Below, piece after piece: positions 36,567-43,072 of a stretch of 43,072 nucleotides of DNA. Below the pieces are notes generated by a model. That model was not told where the DNA came from, did not search any database, and was given only the letters and a program-made list of their open reading frames with translations. Origin of the DNA: Burkholderiaceae bacterium (GTDB lineage Bacteria; Pseudomonadota; Gammaproteobacteria; Burkholderiales; Burkholderiaceae_D); NCBI GenBank assembly GCA_019232795.1, contig JAFANH010000051.1, positions 1 through 43,072 of the forward strand. The letters run 5' to 3'. The position numbers and the translations under genes are program-made. The first letter of the stretch is position 1, and the number at the start of each line of letters is the position of its first letter.

Positions 36567-37924
36567 AGATCATCGGCGGCGCAACGCTGGCCTTGTTGGT
36601 TGGCGGCGCCGCCTACCTGCACGTCGCTCCGCCGGAAATGTTCCGCGTCGGCTCCAACTACAGCGCCAAGATCGTCTGCTCCAACGTCTTCATCGCCAAC
36701 CGCGACGCGCAAGCCGTCTTGAACGATGACGTGCAGGCACCGGGGAATCCCCTGCTCAGACTGATGAAAGTCAGCGTCGACCGCGAACGCAAACTCGTGC
36801 ATGCAGACTTGCTCGGTTTCACCGGCAAAGGATTGGCGGTCTACCGCCCCGGCACCGGCTGCGCCACCGTGCCTGACGGCGACGTCGCCGCCGCATCCAA
36901 GCCGCAATTCGAAGCCGCACCAATGCCGGCCCCCGATAGCAAGCAAGCCTGGCCCGCCGGCTCGCAAGCCGAAACCGACAATGCCGTGCAGGCGCTGCTC
37001 GCCGACGACCAGCTCACCGGCCCCGGCATGCGTGCCGTGGTCGTCATCCACAAAGGCAAGCTGATTGCCCAGCGCTATGGCGCAGGTTTCGACGAAAACA
37101 CACCGCTGCTGGGCTGGTCCATGACCAAATCGGTCACCGCTGCGCTGGTCGGCATGGCCGTCGGCGACGGCAAACTCAAGCTCGACCAGGCCAACTTGTG
37201 GCCGACCGCAAGCCCAGCCGACGGCCGCGAAAAAATCACGGTAGCCGACCTGCTCGCCATGTCCAGCGGCCTGCGCTTCAATGAAGACTACGGCATGGTA
37301 TCCGACGTCACGCGCATGCTCTACCTCGAACCCGACATGGCAGCGTTCACCCACTCGCAACCGCTGGACCACCCTGTCGGCACCTTCTGGAGTTATTCCA
37401 GCGGCACCACGGTACTGCTGTCGCGCATCTGGCAACAGGCAGTAGGCAATGACGCCCTCACCTACCCGCAGCGCCGCCTGTTCGGCCCGCTGGGCATGCA
37501 CAGCGCCACCATCGAAGCCGACGCGCGCGGCAACCTGGTTGGCTCCAGCTATATGTACGCCACCGCGCAAGACTGGGCACGTTTCGGCCAATTCCTGCTG
37601 CAAGACGGCGTATGGAACGGCCAGCGCCTGCTGCCGGAAGGTTACGTCGCCATGATGCGCGCGCCTGCGCCGGCTTCGAAAGGCCAATACACCAAGGGCC
37701 AGCTATGGCAATGGGGACCGGATAGCAGGACGCCGAACGGCAAGAATCCCGATGTGGCATTCGGCTTGCCGGAAGATACGGTGTGGATGGAAGGGCATGA
37801 CGGGCAAACGGTGGCAATCGTGCCGTCGAAGGATTTGGTGTTGGTGCGGCTGGGGTTGACGCCTTATGATCGGTATTATCAGCCGCAGGGGCTAGTGAAA
37901 GAAATCATCAAAGCGACAGATTAA
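36551..37924 (+). CDS. Membrane-anchored serine hydrolase, beta-lactamase/penicillin-binding protein fold
   Basis: 457 aa. An N-terminal hydrophobic segment (about 5-24) exports or anchors it. A lead-in domain (about 30-140) has an odd pair of Cys (C43, C104). The hydrolase domain (about 145-457) has the nucleophile S190-M-T-K193 (GWSMTKSV), Y282-S-S in place of the usual Y-x-N, and H416-D-G as the third motif. These features fit class C-type esterases and hydrolases; beta-lactam resistance is not implied. It is the last gene of the coupled trio with the AGMO-like hydroxylase. Confidence 0.88.
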   Translation: MASKLKIIGGATLALLVGGAAYLHVAPPEMFRVGSNYSAKIVCSNVFIANRDAQAVLNDDVQAPGNPLLRLMKVSVDRERKLVHADLLGFTGKGLAVYRPGTGCATVPDGDVAAASKPQFEAAPMPAPDSKQAWPAGSQAETDNAVQALLADDQLTGPGMRAVVVIHKGKLIAQRYGAGFDENTPLLGWSMTKSVTAALVGMAVGDGKLKLDQANLWPTASPADGREKITVADLLAMSSGLRFNEDYGMVSDVTRMLYLEPDMAAFTHSQPLDHPVGTFWSYSSGTTVLLSRIWQQAVGNDALTYPQRRLFGPLGMHSATIEADARGNLVGSSYMYATAQDWARFGQFLLQDGVWNGQRLLPEGYVAMMRAPAPASKGQYTKGQLWQWGPDSRTPNGKNPDVAFGLPEDTVWMEGHDGQTVAIVPSKDLVLVRLGLTPYDRYYQPQGLVKEIIKATD

Positions 37925-37931
37925 GATTTGC

Positions 37932-37952
37932 TGATTCAAAATATTTGAATCA
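37932..37952. other. 21-bp AT-rich palindrome after the hydrolase gene
   Basis: TGATTCAAA, ATA, TTTGAATCA: perfect 9-bp arms starting 8 bp after the stop codon. The stem is too AT-rich and lacks a T tract for a normal terminator. It could be a protein-binding site or a weak 3' hairpin. Confidence 0.45.
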
Positions 37953-38188
37953 ACTCTTTCCACAAAAATCACCGTGATTTCTCGATACTGACGCAAAATG
38001 CCGGGGGCCGCAAATATGTCGTAGCTTGAAGACATCATGTCTGCACTTAAGTGATTGATCCTCCCTCTTTTACCAGCGATATTTCGCTGTTAGCCGGTTG
38101 ATCTACCGGGGCGAGGAAACCTAATCGTAAGCTTCCTTGAATCGCCGGACGGGCCCGCATCCCCGTGACGGCTCAAAAAATATAGTGT
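37953..38188. other. Gap between two convergent hydrolase genes
   Basis: 236 bp without a convincing gene. A small hairpin AGCGA, TATT, TCGCT occurs near 38080-38095. No T-rich terminator is seen on either strand. Nothing matches a riboswitch class I recognise. Confidence 0.4.
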
Positions 38189-39559
38189 TCAAGACTGAAA
38201 TTTTTTGGAAGACTTCAGGCTCCGCTGGTACAGAATCGACAAAATTCGTTCTTCCCAGCGGCAAAACGAAGAATAATGCCCCCAATATTTCCCTGGATCG
38301 CTACCCTCGCCGGTTATGACGTAAATTAATGCGCGGTTGTTGGCAGCGTCGAAAGCCAACGTGGCCAGTAGCCCGTACGCGTCCCCCGGATGGCCCGCGC
38401 CAGTGAACCCATGCGTGGGGTCTCCCATGCGGTCCCCATACTTGGCTTTGCCTCCGCGGTCGGTGTACAGTTGCACCCCCAGCCCCCAAGCGAACATCGA
38501 TTGGTCGTAAGTATCTCCATTCGGGGCCGGCACATTGCCGTTAAATTGCCACTGGGCAGTCAGCATCTGCTCAACAGTGGCCGGTTGCAAGATGGTGACG
38601 CCATCCAGACTGCCTTTGTGATTGAACAGCCGCGCAATCCGCGCCAAGCCGCGCAAATTGGTTCGCAAGCCCCCCTGAGGTTTGAATACTCCCGCATTTA
38701 CCCCTAAGCGATAATCGGCAATGCCCGCGATTTGCTTGGGCGCTTCGCCGGTACGATCTGGCCCCTGCGGCACCCACGGCCCCTGCGATTGCCAATGGAC
38801 ACCGCTGTCTGGGCTCTTACGGTATAGAGTCGTCAAGTTTTCGAAGTCGGCCGATGACAAATCTTCTGCCGGATAGAATCCACCGGGCACGCCCAATGGC
38901 TGCAACACGTGGCCGCGTATGTAGCGGTCGAAGCGTTCACCGCTTGCTTTCTCGATCAGGGTGGCTACAACGACCAAATTCACATTGGCATATTTGAAGA
39001 AATGAGCCCTGGGGTCCTGATCGGCTGCATCTGCCCAGTAACTGACCGCTCTGCCGTCCACTATGGCAGGCCGATACAATGCTTCGTTTAAGGGCTCGTT
39101 CACCTCGAACGATACGGCGTCGCTCGGGTCGCGTAGCGATGAGGTATGCGACAACAGGTCGCGCAATGTAATAGGCTGATCAGGAAAGGAGGGATTGCGT
39201 AGCTTGTATCCGAGATAATCGCCGATATCGGCATCAAGATTGAGCTTGCCGCCCTCCACCAATTGCATGACACCTATAGCGGTTACCAGCTTAGAAATCG
39301 ACGCCACCCGCATCAAACTTTCGGCGTTCAATGGCTTTTTGAGCACGTCGCTACGAAAACCAAAATAGCCTTCGTAGACGACTTGATCGTGATCGATAGC
39401 CAGCGCAGCCAAGCCAGCCAGCTTATGACCCGGCGTGTTTACGGTGCTTCGAAGCGCGGCATCGATGCTCTTCGACGCAGCAGTGCTTGCGTTTGCGCAT
39501 GCGGTTAGGGCCAAAATCAAACAGCTGAATAGTGCTCGAAGGTGAGTTAAACGCGTCAT
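38189..39559 (-). CDS. Serine beta-lactamase-fold lipoprotein
   Basis: 456 aa. The N-terminus has a lipoprotein signal with lipobox L18-T-A-C21, so the protein is probably membrane-tethered in the periplasm. The hydrolase has S87-I-S-K90 (RVASISKLV), Y190-A-N192 (FFKYANVN) and a GHPG segment near the C-terminus in the place of the KTG/HxG motif. DLLSHTSSLRDP is also typical of the class C/EstB-like family. CAGGAG lies 5-10 nt before the ATG at 39559. It converges on the other hydrolase at 36551-37924 but is not closely similar to it. Its role could be esterase, peptidase or cell-wall related; undecided. Confidence 0.88.
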   Translation of the reverse strand: MTRLTHLRALFSCLILALTACANASTAASKSIDAALRSTVNTPGHKLAGLAALAIDHDQVVYEGYFGFRSDVLKKPLNAESLMRVASISKLVTAIGVMQLVEGGKLNLDADIGDYLGYKLRNPSFPDQPITLRDLLSHTSSLRDPSDAVSFEVNEPLNEALYRPAIVDGRAVSYWADAADQDPRAHFFKYANVNLVVVATLIEKASGERFDRYIRGHVLQPLGVPGGFYPAEDLSSADFENLTTLYRKSPDSGVHWQSQGPWVPQGPDRTGEAPKQIAGIADYRLGVNAGVFKPQGGLRTNLRGLARIARLFNHKGSLDGVTILQPATVEQMLTAQWQFNGNVPAPNGDTYDQSMFAWGLGVQLYTDRGGKAKYGDRMGDPTHGFTGAGHPGDAYGLLATLAFDAANNRALIYVITGEGSDPGKYWGHYSSFCRWEERILSILYQRSLKSSKKFQS

Positions 39560-39896
39560 GGGAAGCTCCTGAGACAATTCTTGCTGAAATAGTTGGCAGG
39601 CCACGCCGGATTTTGCAGCCTAAAGACTAATGCCGGCAAATTCCAATGACTCCTTCTTTGCAAACGATAACTTCAGGTTAACTCCATGGAATTAGCCGGG
39701 GAGCATTTGCCTTAAAACAGGGCCGGCTGGAACGGTAAGCACCGTCACTGTGCCGGAAACCATGGCAAAGAGAGAGTTACGGCTGTTTCGTACACCGGAA
39801 ACGGACTCGCAAACCTAAGCCTGTTTTCCATCCCTCTACTCCGCAATCCCCTGATAATAGTTGAGCATCTCACCCCGCCAAAACAAGCGGGCAAAT
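39560..39896. other. Intergenic region upstream of the lipoprotein hydrolase
   Basis: About 340 bp with no supported gene. It should contain the promoter of the minus-strand hydrolase, but no convincing -35/-10 pair was found. The short open frames here have no coding character. Confidence 0.4.
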
Positions 39897-39933
39897 AAAA
39901 AACCCGTGTGCCAGAGAAGCACACGGGTTTTTA
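39897..39933 (-). terminator. Strong bidirectional terminator, probably that of ssb
   Basis: CCCGTGTGC (39903-39911) and GCACACGGG (39919-39927) form a perfect 9-bp stem with a CAGAGAA loop, flanked by A and T runs on both sides. In the ssb direction (minus) it follows the intron remnant, so it is probably the original ssb terminator that has been pushed away from ssb by the insertion. Confidence 0.85.
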
Positions 39934-39959
39934 TCAAAAGTACCGACAATGTAGGGTCT

Positions 39960-41075
39960 GTAGAGTAGGCCTCTGGTTTGAAGTGATCTCCCCAGCGGCC
40001 TCTCGTCAAACCGTGCTTGCAGTTTTCCCGCACACGGCTTTCCGACTGTCTTCTTCCTGTAGCGTTACAACGGCACAGGGCGGGCATACCGACTCCCTTC
40101 ATCTCCGGTCACCGACAGGCTGTACAACTTAAACAGCCCGTGATAATCGTAGAACCAGGACGGCGGGTGGTCCCTCCACCCCTTAGACCGCTTCTTGTGC
40201 TTCTTCCGTAACATGATACAGAGTGTCCATGTCGTGTAGTTTGCGATACTCAAGAAGTGCTTCCTCGAGTTGCCTGTCTTGAAGTAATTCCCCCAGCCAC
40301 GCAGGATCGGGTTGACCCGTTCCTTGATGAGTGTGGGCAGATCCCAGTGCTGCCCTGTTCGGACAACCTCTCGAATCTTCTTCTTGACGGATTTCATCGC
40401 CTTGGGGGCTGGGTAGTAGAAAGTCTTCAACTCTCCCGTCACCTTCGACGGTTGAGCTGCGAACCTATGTCCGAGGAAGTCAAACGGCTCTTCCCTGGCA
40501 TTTACTATCCGAGTCTTCTTGCTGTTCAGCGTCAAACCAAGTCGGTCGAGGACTTTCTTGGCTTGTTCCAGATAAAACTCTGGACGCTTACTGCACAGGA
40601 TGACGAAGTCATCGGCGTACCGAACGATGTGAGCATCGTGCGGCCGTTTGCCGAAAGCCTTCTTCTCCCAAGTCGAGTCCAACCAATGCAGGTAGAGATT
40701 AGCCAGTAGTGGTGAAATTACCCCACCCTGTGGCGTGCCGGTCGTTTCCGTCCGGATTTTCATCTCTTCCATCGCACCAGCCTTGAGCCACATCTCGATC
40801 AGTTTTACAACTGAACGATCCATGACCCTGGTCTGGACTGACACCCTACACCACACTCTCCCAGCATAGCTGTGTGGCTGACATTTACGAGGCTTGTTCA
40901 GGTTCACTTTCGTTACGGGCTGCATACTTGCGCGCACCCACAGTCTGGGTCGGGGGCAACGTTTGTCCGGCGTTGCTTCCATGTTTCAGTCGCCATCCAC
41001 ATGTACGCCATAGCTACGCAATCAAACCAACCAATTATTGCGGCAGGACTCGCACCTGCTAGAGACTGAGCAGCT
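39960..41075 (-). mobile_element. Internally deleted group II intron remnant
   Basis: On the minus strand, the 3' end has a domain V-like hairpin (40008-40040, AGCCGTGTGC..GCACGGTTT with a GAAAA loop region) and a domain VI segment ending CCTACTCTAC at 39960. The 5' part (about 40840-41060) contains domain I-like sequences: CAACGAAAGTGAACCTGAAC, AAGCCTCGTAA and GAGAGTGTGGTGTAGGGTGT. Between them only the C-terminal part of the intron protein remains. The true 5' boundary is uncertain: a GTGCG at 41051-41055 could be the intron start or an internal domain I stem. It lies between the ssb stop and its terminator. Confidence 0.8.
40065..40823 (-). pseudogene. ltrA: Group II intron reverse transcriptase/maturase, 5'-truncated
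   Basis: About 252 aa remain. The homologous part starts near DRSVVKLIEMWLKAG, covering the later RT blocks: GTPQGGVISPLLANLYLHWLD, the catalytic YADD (IVRYADDFVILC), and LGLTLNSKKTRIV with FDFLGHRF. The maturase (X) domain follows, with RVNPILRGWGNYFKTGN. About the first 150-200 residues of a normal intron protein, with the first RT motifs, are missing. The open frame extends upstream to 40982 but encodes only translated domain I RNA sequence there. It cannot be active. No C-terminal HNH endonuclease domain is seen. Confidence 0.88.
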
Positions 41076-41086
41076 TATCGAACCGC

Positions 41087-41563
41087 TCAGAACGGAATAT
41101 CGTCATCCATATCCGAGAAGTTCGCCGCTGGCCTAGGCGCAGGACGCGGCGCCGGAGCACTGGCCTGGCGTGCCGGAGCACCACCGCCGTACTCGTCGTC
41201 CATAGACGCGCTGCCACCGCCCATGCCCTGACGGCTGCCCAGCATCTGCATGGTGTCGGCGATGATTTCGGTGGTGTAGCGCTCGATGTTTTCCTTGTCG
41301 GTCCACTTGCGCGTTTGCAGGCGGCCTTCGATGTAGACTTGCGAACCCTTCTTCAGGTACTGGCCGGCGATTTCCGCGAGCTTGCGGTAGAACGTGATGC
41401 GGTGCCATTCGGTCAGTTCTTTTTTCTCGCCGCTGTTCTTGTCTTTCCAGCTTTCCGTGGTCGCTACTGCGATGTTGGTGACGGCTTCGCCGTTCGGCAT
41501 GTAGCGCGTTTCCGGGTCGCGTCCGAGGTTGCCGACGATGATTACCTTGTTGACCGATGCCAT
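41087..41563 (-). CDS. ssb: Single-stranded DNA-binding protein
   Basis: 158 aa. The OB-fold domain (1-110) starts [25 protein letters not shown] and includes [37 protein letters not shown] Gly/Pro/Ala-rich linker leads to the acidic tail MDDDIPF that recruits repair and replication proteins. The start has GGAG about 10 nt upstream. The upstream sequence is unusual: repeats of a transposon end begin only 14-16 bp before the ATG, so its native promoter has been displaced. Downstream, a group II intron remnant separates it from a terminator. Confidence 0.97.
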   Translation of the reverse strand: MASVNKVIIVGNLGRDPETRYMPNGEAVTNIAVATTESWKDKNSGEKKELTEWHRITFYRKLAEIAGQYLKKGSQVYIEGRLQTRKWTDKENIERYTTEIIADTMQMLGSRQGMGGGSASMDDEYGGGAPARQASAPAPRPAPRPAANFSDMDDDIPF

Positions 41564-41576
41564 TCCTGTTTTCTCC

Positions 41577-41735
41577 TGTGTCTAGGGACAATTTATTTTG
41601 TCCAAGGTCCAATTTATTTGTCCAAAAATTCAGCTTAGGTACAATTTATTTGTCCATAAAGTCAGCTTGGGAACAATTAATTTGTCAAAATCCTAATGCA
41701 TGATGTCTAGGTCCAATTTATTTGTCCAAATTCAA
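41577..41735. repeat. Array of five direct repeats, candidate TnsB-binding transposon end
   Basis: The core CAATTTATTTGTCC occurs at 41589 (with one extra T), 41610, 41642, 41674 (variant CAATTAATTTGTCA) and 41714, spacings 21, 32, 32 and 40 bp, all in the same orientation. Copies 1 and 5 share an upstream TGTCTAGG; copies 3 and 4 share TCAGCTTAGG-like upstream sequence. Multiple direct repeats next to a terminal TGT are how Tn7-like elements arrange TnsB sites at their ends. The outer end (TGTGTC or TGTC, 41577-41582) lies 14-16 bp from the ssb ATG. The identification rests on the adjoining tnsA-like gene. Confidence 0.75.
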
Positions 41736-41739
41736 ATAC

Positions 41740-42377
41740 ATGACAGATTTGGACGCGTGTAAGCCGCCACGCTAAATTCGCTAAACTTTTCGTTAGTTTA
41801 CCGCACTGTGCTCGTTCCAACGGTGTTTTCGTTGACGCTGCTAATAACTGATTCAAGTGCGGGCGGAACCACACTCCTCCACCTCGAAACCAGCCTACCC
41901 GTCGAGTTCCTTTTCCTGTCGGTGTGCTAGTGCCTAGTAGCAATCGAAATCAGCTCACGTCCCCAAGCTCAGTGTCGCGAATTTGCTTTCGAGTCACCCC
42001 AGTCGCTTGGACATTCGCACTAGTTCCGCCGTTCTTTTTTGTGGATTAAAGAAGGTCGAAAGCCTATTTGATTGACCAGTTTCTCGAAATCAATCCCCGA
42101 AAAACATGCAATCAGATTCCCCGATGCCATAGGAGAAACTAGGCATCAAATTTCTCTATTGAATATAGTCAATATACCATGATGATTCCTAGTGAATGTC
42201 CTTGAAAATCCTATTAAATGTCTTTGTATTCAATGACTTATACAATTGTTTCTGTTGACAAACCAAGGCTGAATTGAGCATGATATTGGGCAACAATGCG
42301 AACGCGGCCGCAACAAGTTCGTTCCATTTAGATAAGAAATCGTTTTGCAAAATTCCAACTTATTTGAGGGACTAAAT
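41740..42377. other. AT-rich gene-poor stretch inside the Tn7-like end
   Basis: About 640 bp with no supported coding sequence. The base composition is lower in GC than the chromosomal neighbours, fitting foreign DNA. A minus-strand frame at 41707-41943 runs through the repeat array and has no coding character. A promoter for tnsA should be here, but none is clear. Confidence 0.45.
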
Positions 42378-42509
42378 ATGCTCCAAGGCAACATCTTTAA
42401 TCAATGGCGTTTTGATATGCGAAAGTACGGCGCTTTTGAAAAGCTATCAACTGGCGAATTTCATACGAATACTCAAGTCGCCCAACAAATATCGATCCAC
42501 AACGGCTAG
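42378..42509 (+). CDS. 43-residue open frame just upstream of and in frame with tnsA
   Basis: ATG at 42378 is preceded by a good ribosome-binding site, GAGGG, 7 nt away. The frame encodes MLQGNIFNQWRFDMRKYGAF and so on to a TAG at 42507, 12 nt before the tnsA ATG and in the same frame. It could be a small leader peptide coupled to tnsA, the start of a longer tnsA broken by a nonsense mutation, or chance. No homologue is recognised; Tn7 TnsA has no such extension. Confidence 0.4.
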   Translation: MLQGNIFNQWRFDMRKYGAFEKLSTGEFHTNTQVAQQISIHNG

Positions 42510-42521
42510 GTCGACGCACTC

Positions 42522-42773
42522 ATGGCCGGCACAAAAGCGCGCAAACCGTCACTGGAAATCGTCTGGAAATGGATCAAAGCTGGCTTTGGCCAAGGCGAAG
42601 GCCTCACATACAAGCCATTCATGTACGTCCGCGATGTCCCATCGATTGGGGCGTCCAGGATGGTCAAAAGCTGGACAACGGGACGGAACCACCATTATCT
42701 ATCCAGGCAAGAGTACAAGGTCCATCTTCTCGCAGAGTACAGTCGATGGATCCTGGACATTCGCGAACAGTTC
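42522..42773 (+). pseudogene. tnsA: tnsA, N-terminal fragment of a Tn7-like TnsA endonuclease
   Basis: 84 residues match the start of TnsA, the nuclease that cuts the 5' ends during cut-and-paste transposition. Visible features are IKAGFGQGEGLTYKPFMYVRDVPS, WTTGRNHHYLSRQEYKVHLLAEYSRWILDIREQF, with E64 at the position of the Tn7 TnsA catalytic Glu63. The residues equivalent to Asp114 and Lys132 are lost: after DIREQF the homology stops and the frame stays open without homology to 43001. The start (MAGTKARKPSLEIVWKWI) matches the family length. The sequence then passes into a tnsD-like fragment in another frame. Confidence 0.8.
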
Positions 42774-42775
42774 GT

Positions 42776-43072
42776 GAGTCGCGATGGACATTCACCGTTA
42801 GCCACGCCGGGTCTTATGACTGGCTGCGGGAATTTGATCGAGCTTGGCTCGATACCAATCTCCCTGCTCCCGCCACGGGCGCCATCCAAAAACCAAGAAA
42901 GCCACGTTACGACTGGGTGCAACGAGACAAGGTTGCAACTCTGGCCATCAGGCAAGCCGGGCATGAAGAATTTTCAAAACCTGATCGACCAACTCAGCTA
43001 ACGCGATCACGTTTGCTTTCTGTCGCCGGCGTGCTTACCGCAGCCTATCAAAAAAGAGGACATCACTACACT
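42776..43072 (+). pseudogene. tnsD/tniQ C-terminal fragment, partial at window end
   Basis: In the frame beginning 42776, 99 codons are open to the window edge. The translation contains TVSHAGSYDWLREFDRAWLD, resembling the R..Y.WLY..DR.WL segment of TnsD, and then PRYDWVQRDKVATLAIRQAG and TRSRLLSVAGVLTAAYQKRG, resembling the C-terminal WxxRD..L...V..A and helix-turn-helix repeats of TnsD proteins. TnsD directs insertion to a specific attachment site. Its N-terminal zinc-binding TniQ domain is absent, having been removed with tnsB and tnsC. This region is normally 3 kb or more away from tnsA. The match is by eye and needs profile confirmation. Confidence 0.65.

Larger units (their letters stand above)
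41577..43072 (+). mobile_element. Decayed Tn7-like transposon, one end plus remnants of tnsA and tnsD
   Basis: The element starts with the repeat array next to ssb, then a gene-poor AT-rich stretch, then tnsA pointing inward as in Tn7. The N-terminal half of tnsA is joined directly to the C-terminal part of a tnsD/tniQ-type gene in another frame, so tnsB, tnsC and parts of tnsA and tnsD are deleted. The element runs out of the window, so its far end and any cargo are unknown. It cannot encode its own transposase as seen here. Confidence 0.7.

Noticed and set aside
36551-37924. Antibiotic-resistance beta-lactamase
   Set aside because: The SxxK fold is shared with many esterases and peptidases; the Y-S-S motif and the coupling to a lipid hydroxylase argue against a resistance role.
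37980-38188. Possible riboswitch or small RNA between the two hydrolase genes
   Set aside because: A few short hairpins exist, but no conserved aptamer core was recognised and neither flanking gene reads away from this gap.
39836-40102. Minus-strand 88-aa open frame
   Set aside because: It crosses intron domains V-VI and the ssb terminator; the coding appearance is accidental.
40824-40982. Upstream 53 codons of the reverse transcriptase frame
   Set aside because: They translate domain I RNA sequence of the intron and show no RT homology.
41041-41065. tRNA T-arm-like sequence (GCAGGTGCGAGTCCTGC, minus strand)
   Set aside because: No acceptor, D or anticodon stems fit around it, and the neighbouring sequence reads as group II intron domain I.
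41577-41735. CRISPR array or plasmid iteron interpretation of the repeats
   Set aside because: Spacing is irregular (21-40 bp), there are only five copies and no cas or rep gene; the tnsA neighbour makes a transposon end the better reading.
41707-41943. 78-aa minus-strand frame in the transposon end
   Set aside because: It runs through the direct-repeat array, has no ribosome-binding site and shows no recognisable motif.
42412-42777. 121-aa plus-strand frame overlapping tnsA
   Set aside because: It is a shifted reading of the tnsA region with no protein-like pattern.

Overview
The window looks like chromosome from a betaproteobacterium of the order Burkholderiales, most likely Oxalobacteraceae-like. 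The clues are the gene order mlaFEDCB - ABC exporter - bolA - murA - hisGD(methyltransferase)CBHAFIE - hinT - tatABC, the petABC-sspAB block, the codon bias, and the types of intergenic palindrome. The genus assignment is inference from gene order, not a database match.

Layout. 1-4.4 kb, minus strand: petA-petB-petC (cytochrome bc1), sspA-sspB and tRNA-Thr(UGU), ending in a terminator. 4.6-7.1 kb, plus strand: mscL, a membrane-anchored HtrA-type protease and a DUF2461 protein. 7.2-23.6 kb: one very long, tightly packed minus-strand block read from mlaF down to tatC. It holds the Mla phospholipid-trafficking genes (no mlaA/vacJ among them), a YadGH-like ABC exporter, bolA, murA, the full histidine pathway from hisG to hisE with an orphan DNA methyltransferase inside it, hinT and tatABC. 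23.9-24.5 kb: a proline-rich membrane-anchored protein of unknown function, followed by a REP pair. 24.7-30.9 kb: gltD and gltB (glutamate synthase). 31.0-31.8 kb: a RAYT/IS200-like transposase between inverted repeats, sitting just upstream of gltB.

32-38 kb is accessory in character. A TonB-dependent receptor with its own terminator is followed by three translationally coupled genes: an alkylglycerol-monooxygenase/sterol-desaturase-like membrane hydroxylase, a small polytopic membrane protein and a serine-beta-lactamase-fold hydrolase. A second, convergent beta-lactamase-fold lipoprotein lies at 38.2-39.6 kb. The receptor and coupled trio could form an uptake and processing set for a hydrophobic substrate; this is inference.

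40-43 kb is a graveyard of mobile elements around ssb. A deleted group II intron lies between ssb and its terminator. Fourteen bases upstream of the ssb start codon begins an array of five direct repeats that looks like the TnsB-binding end of a Tn7-like transposon. Beyond it, the N-terminal half of tnsA is joined out of frame to the C-terminal part of a tnsD/tniQ gene that runs off the window. This decayed Tn7-like element at ssb is the strongest unusual signal in the window.
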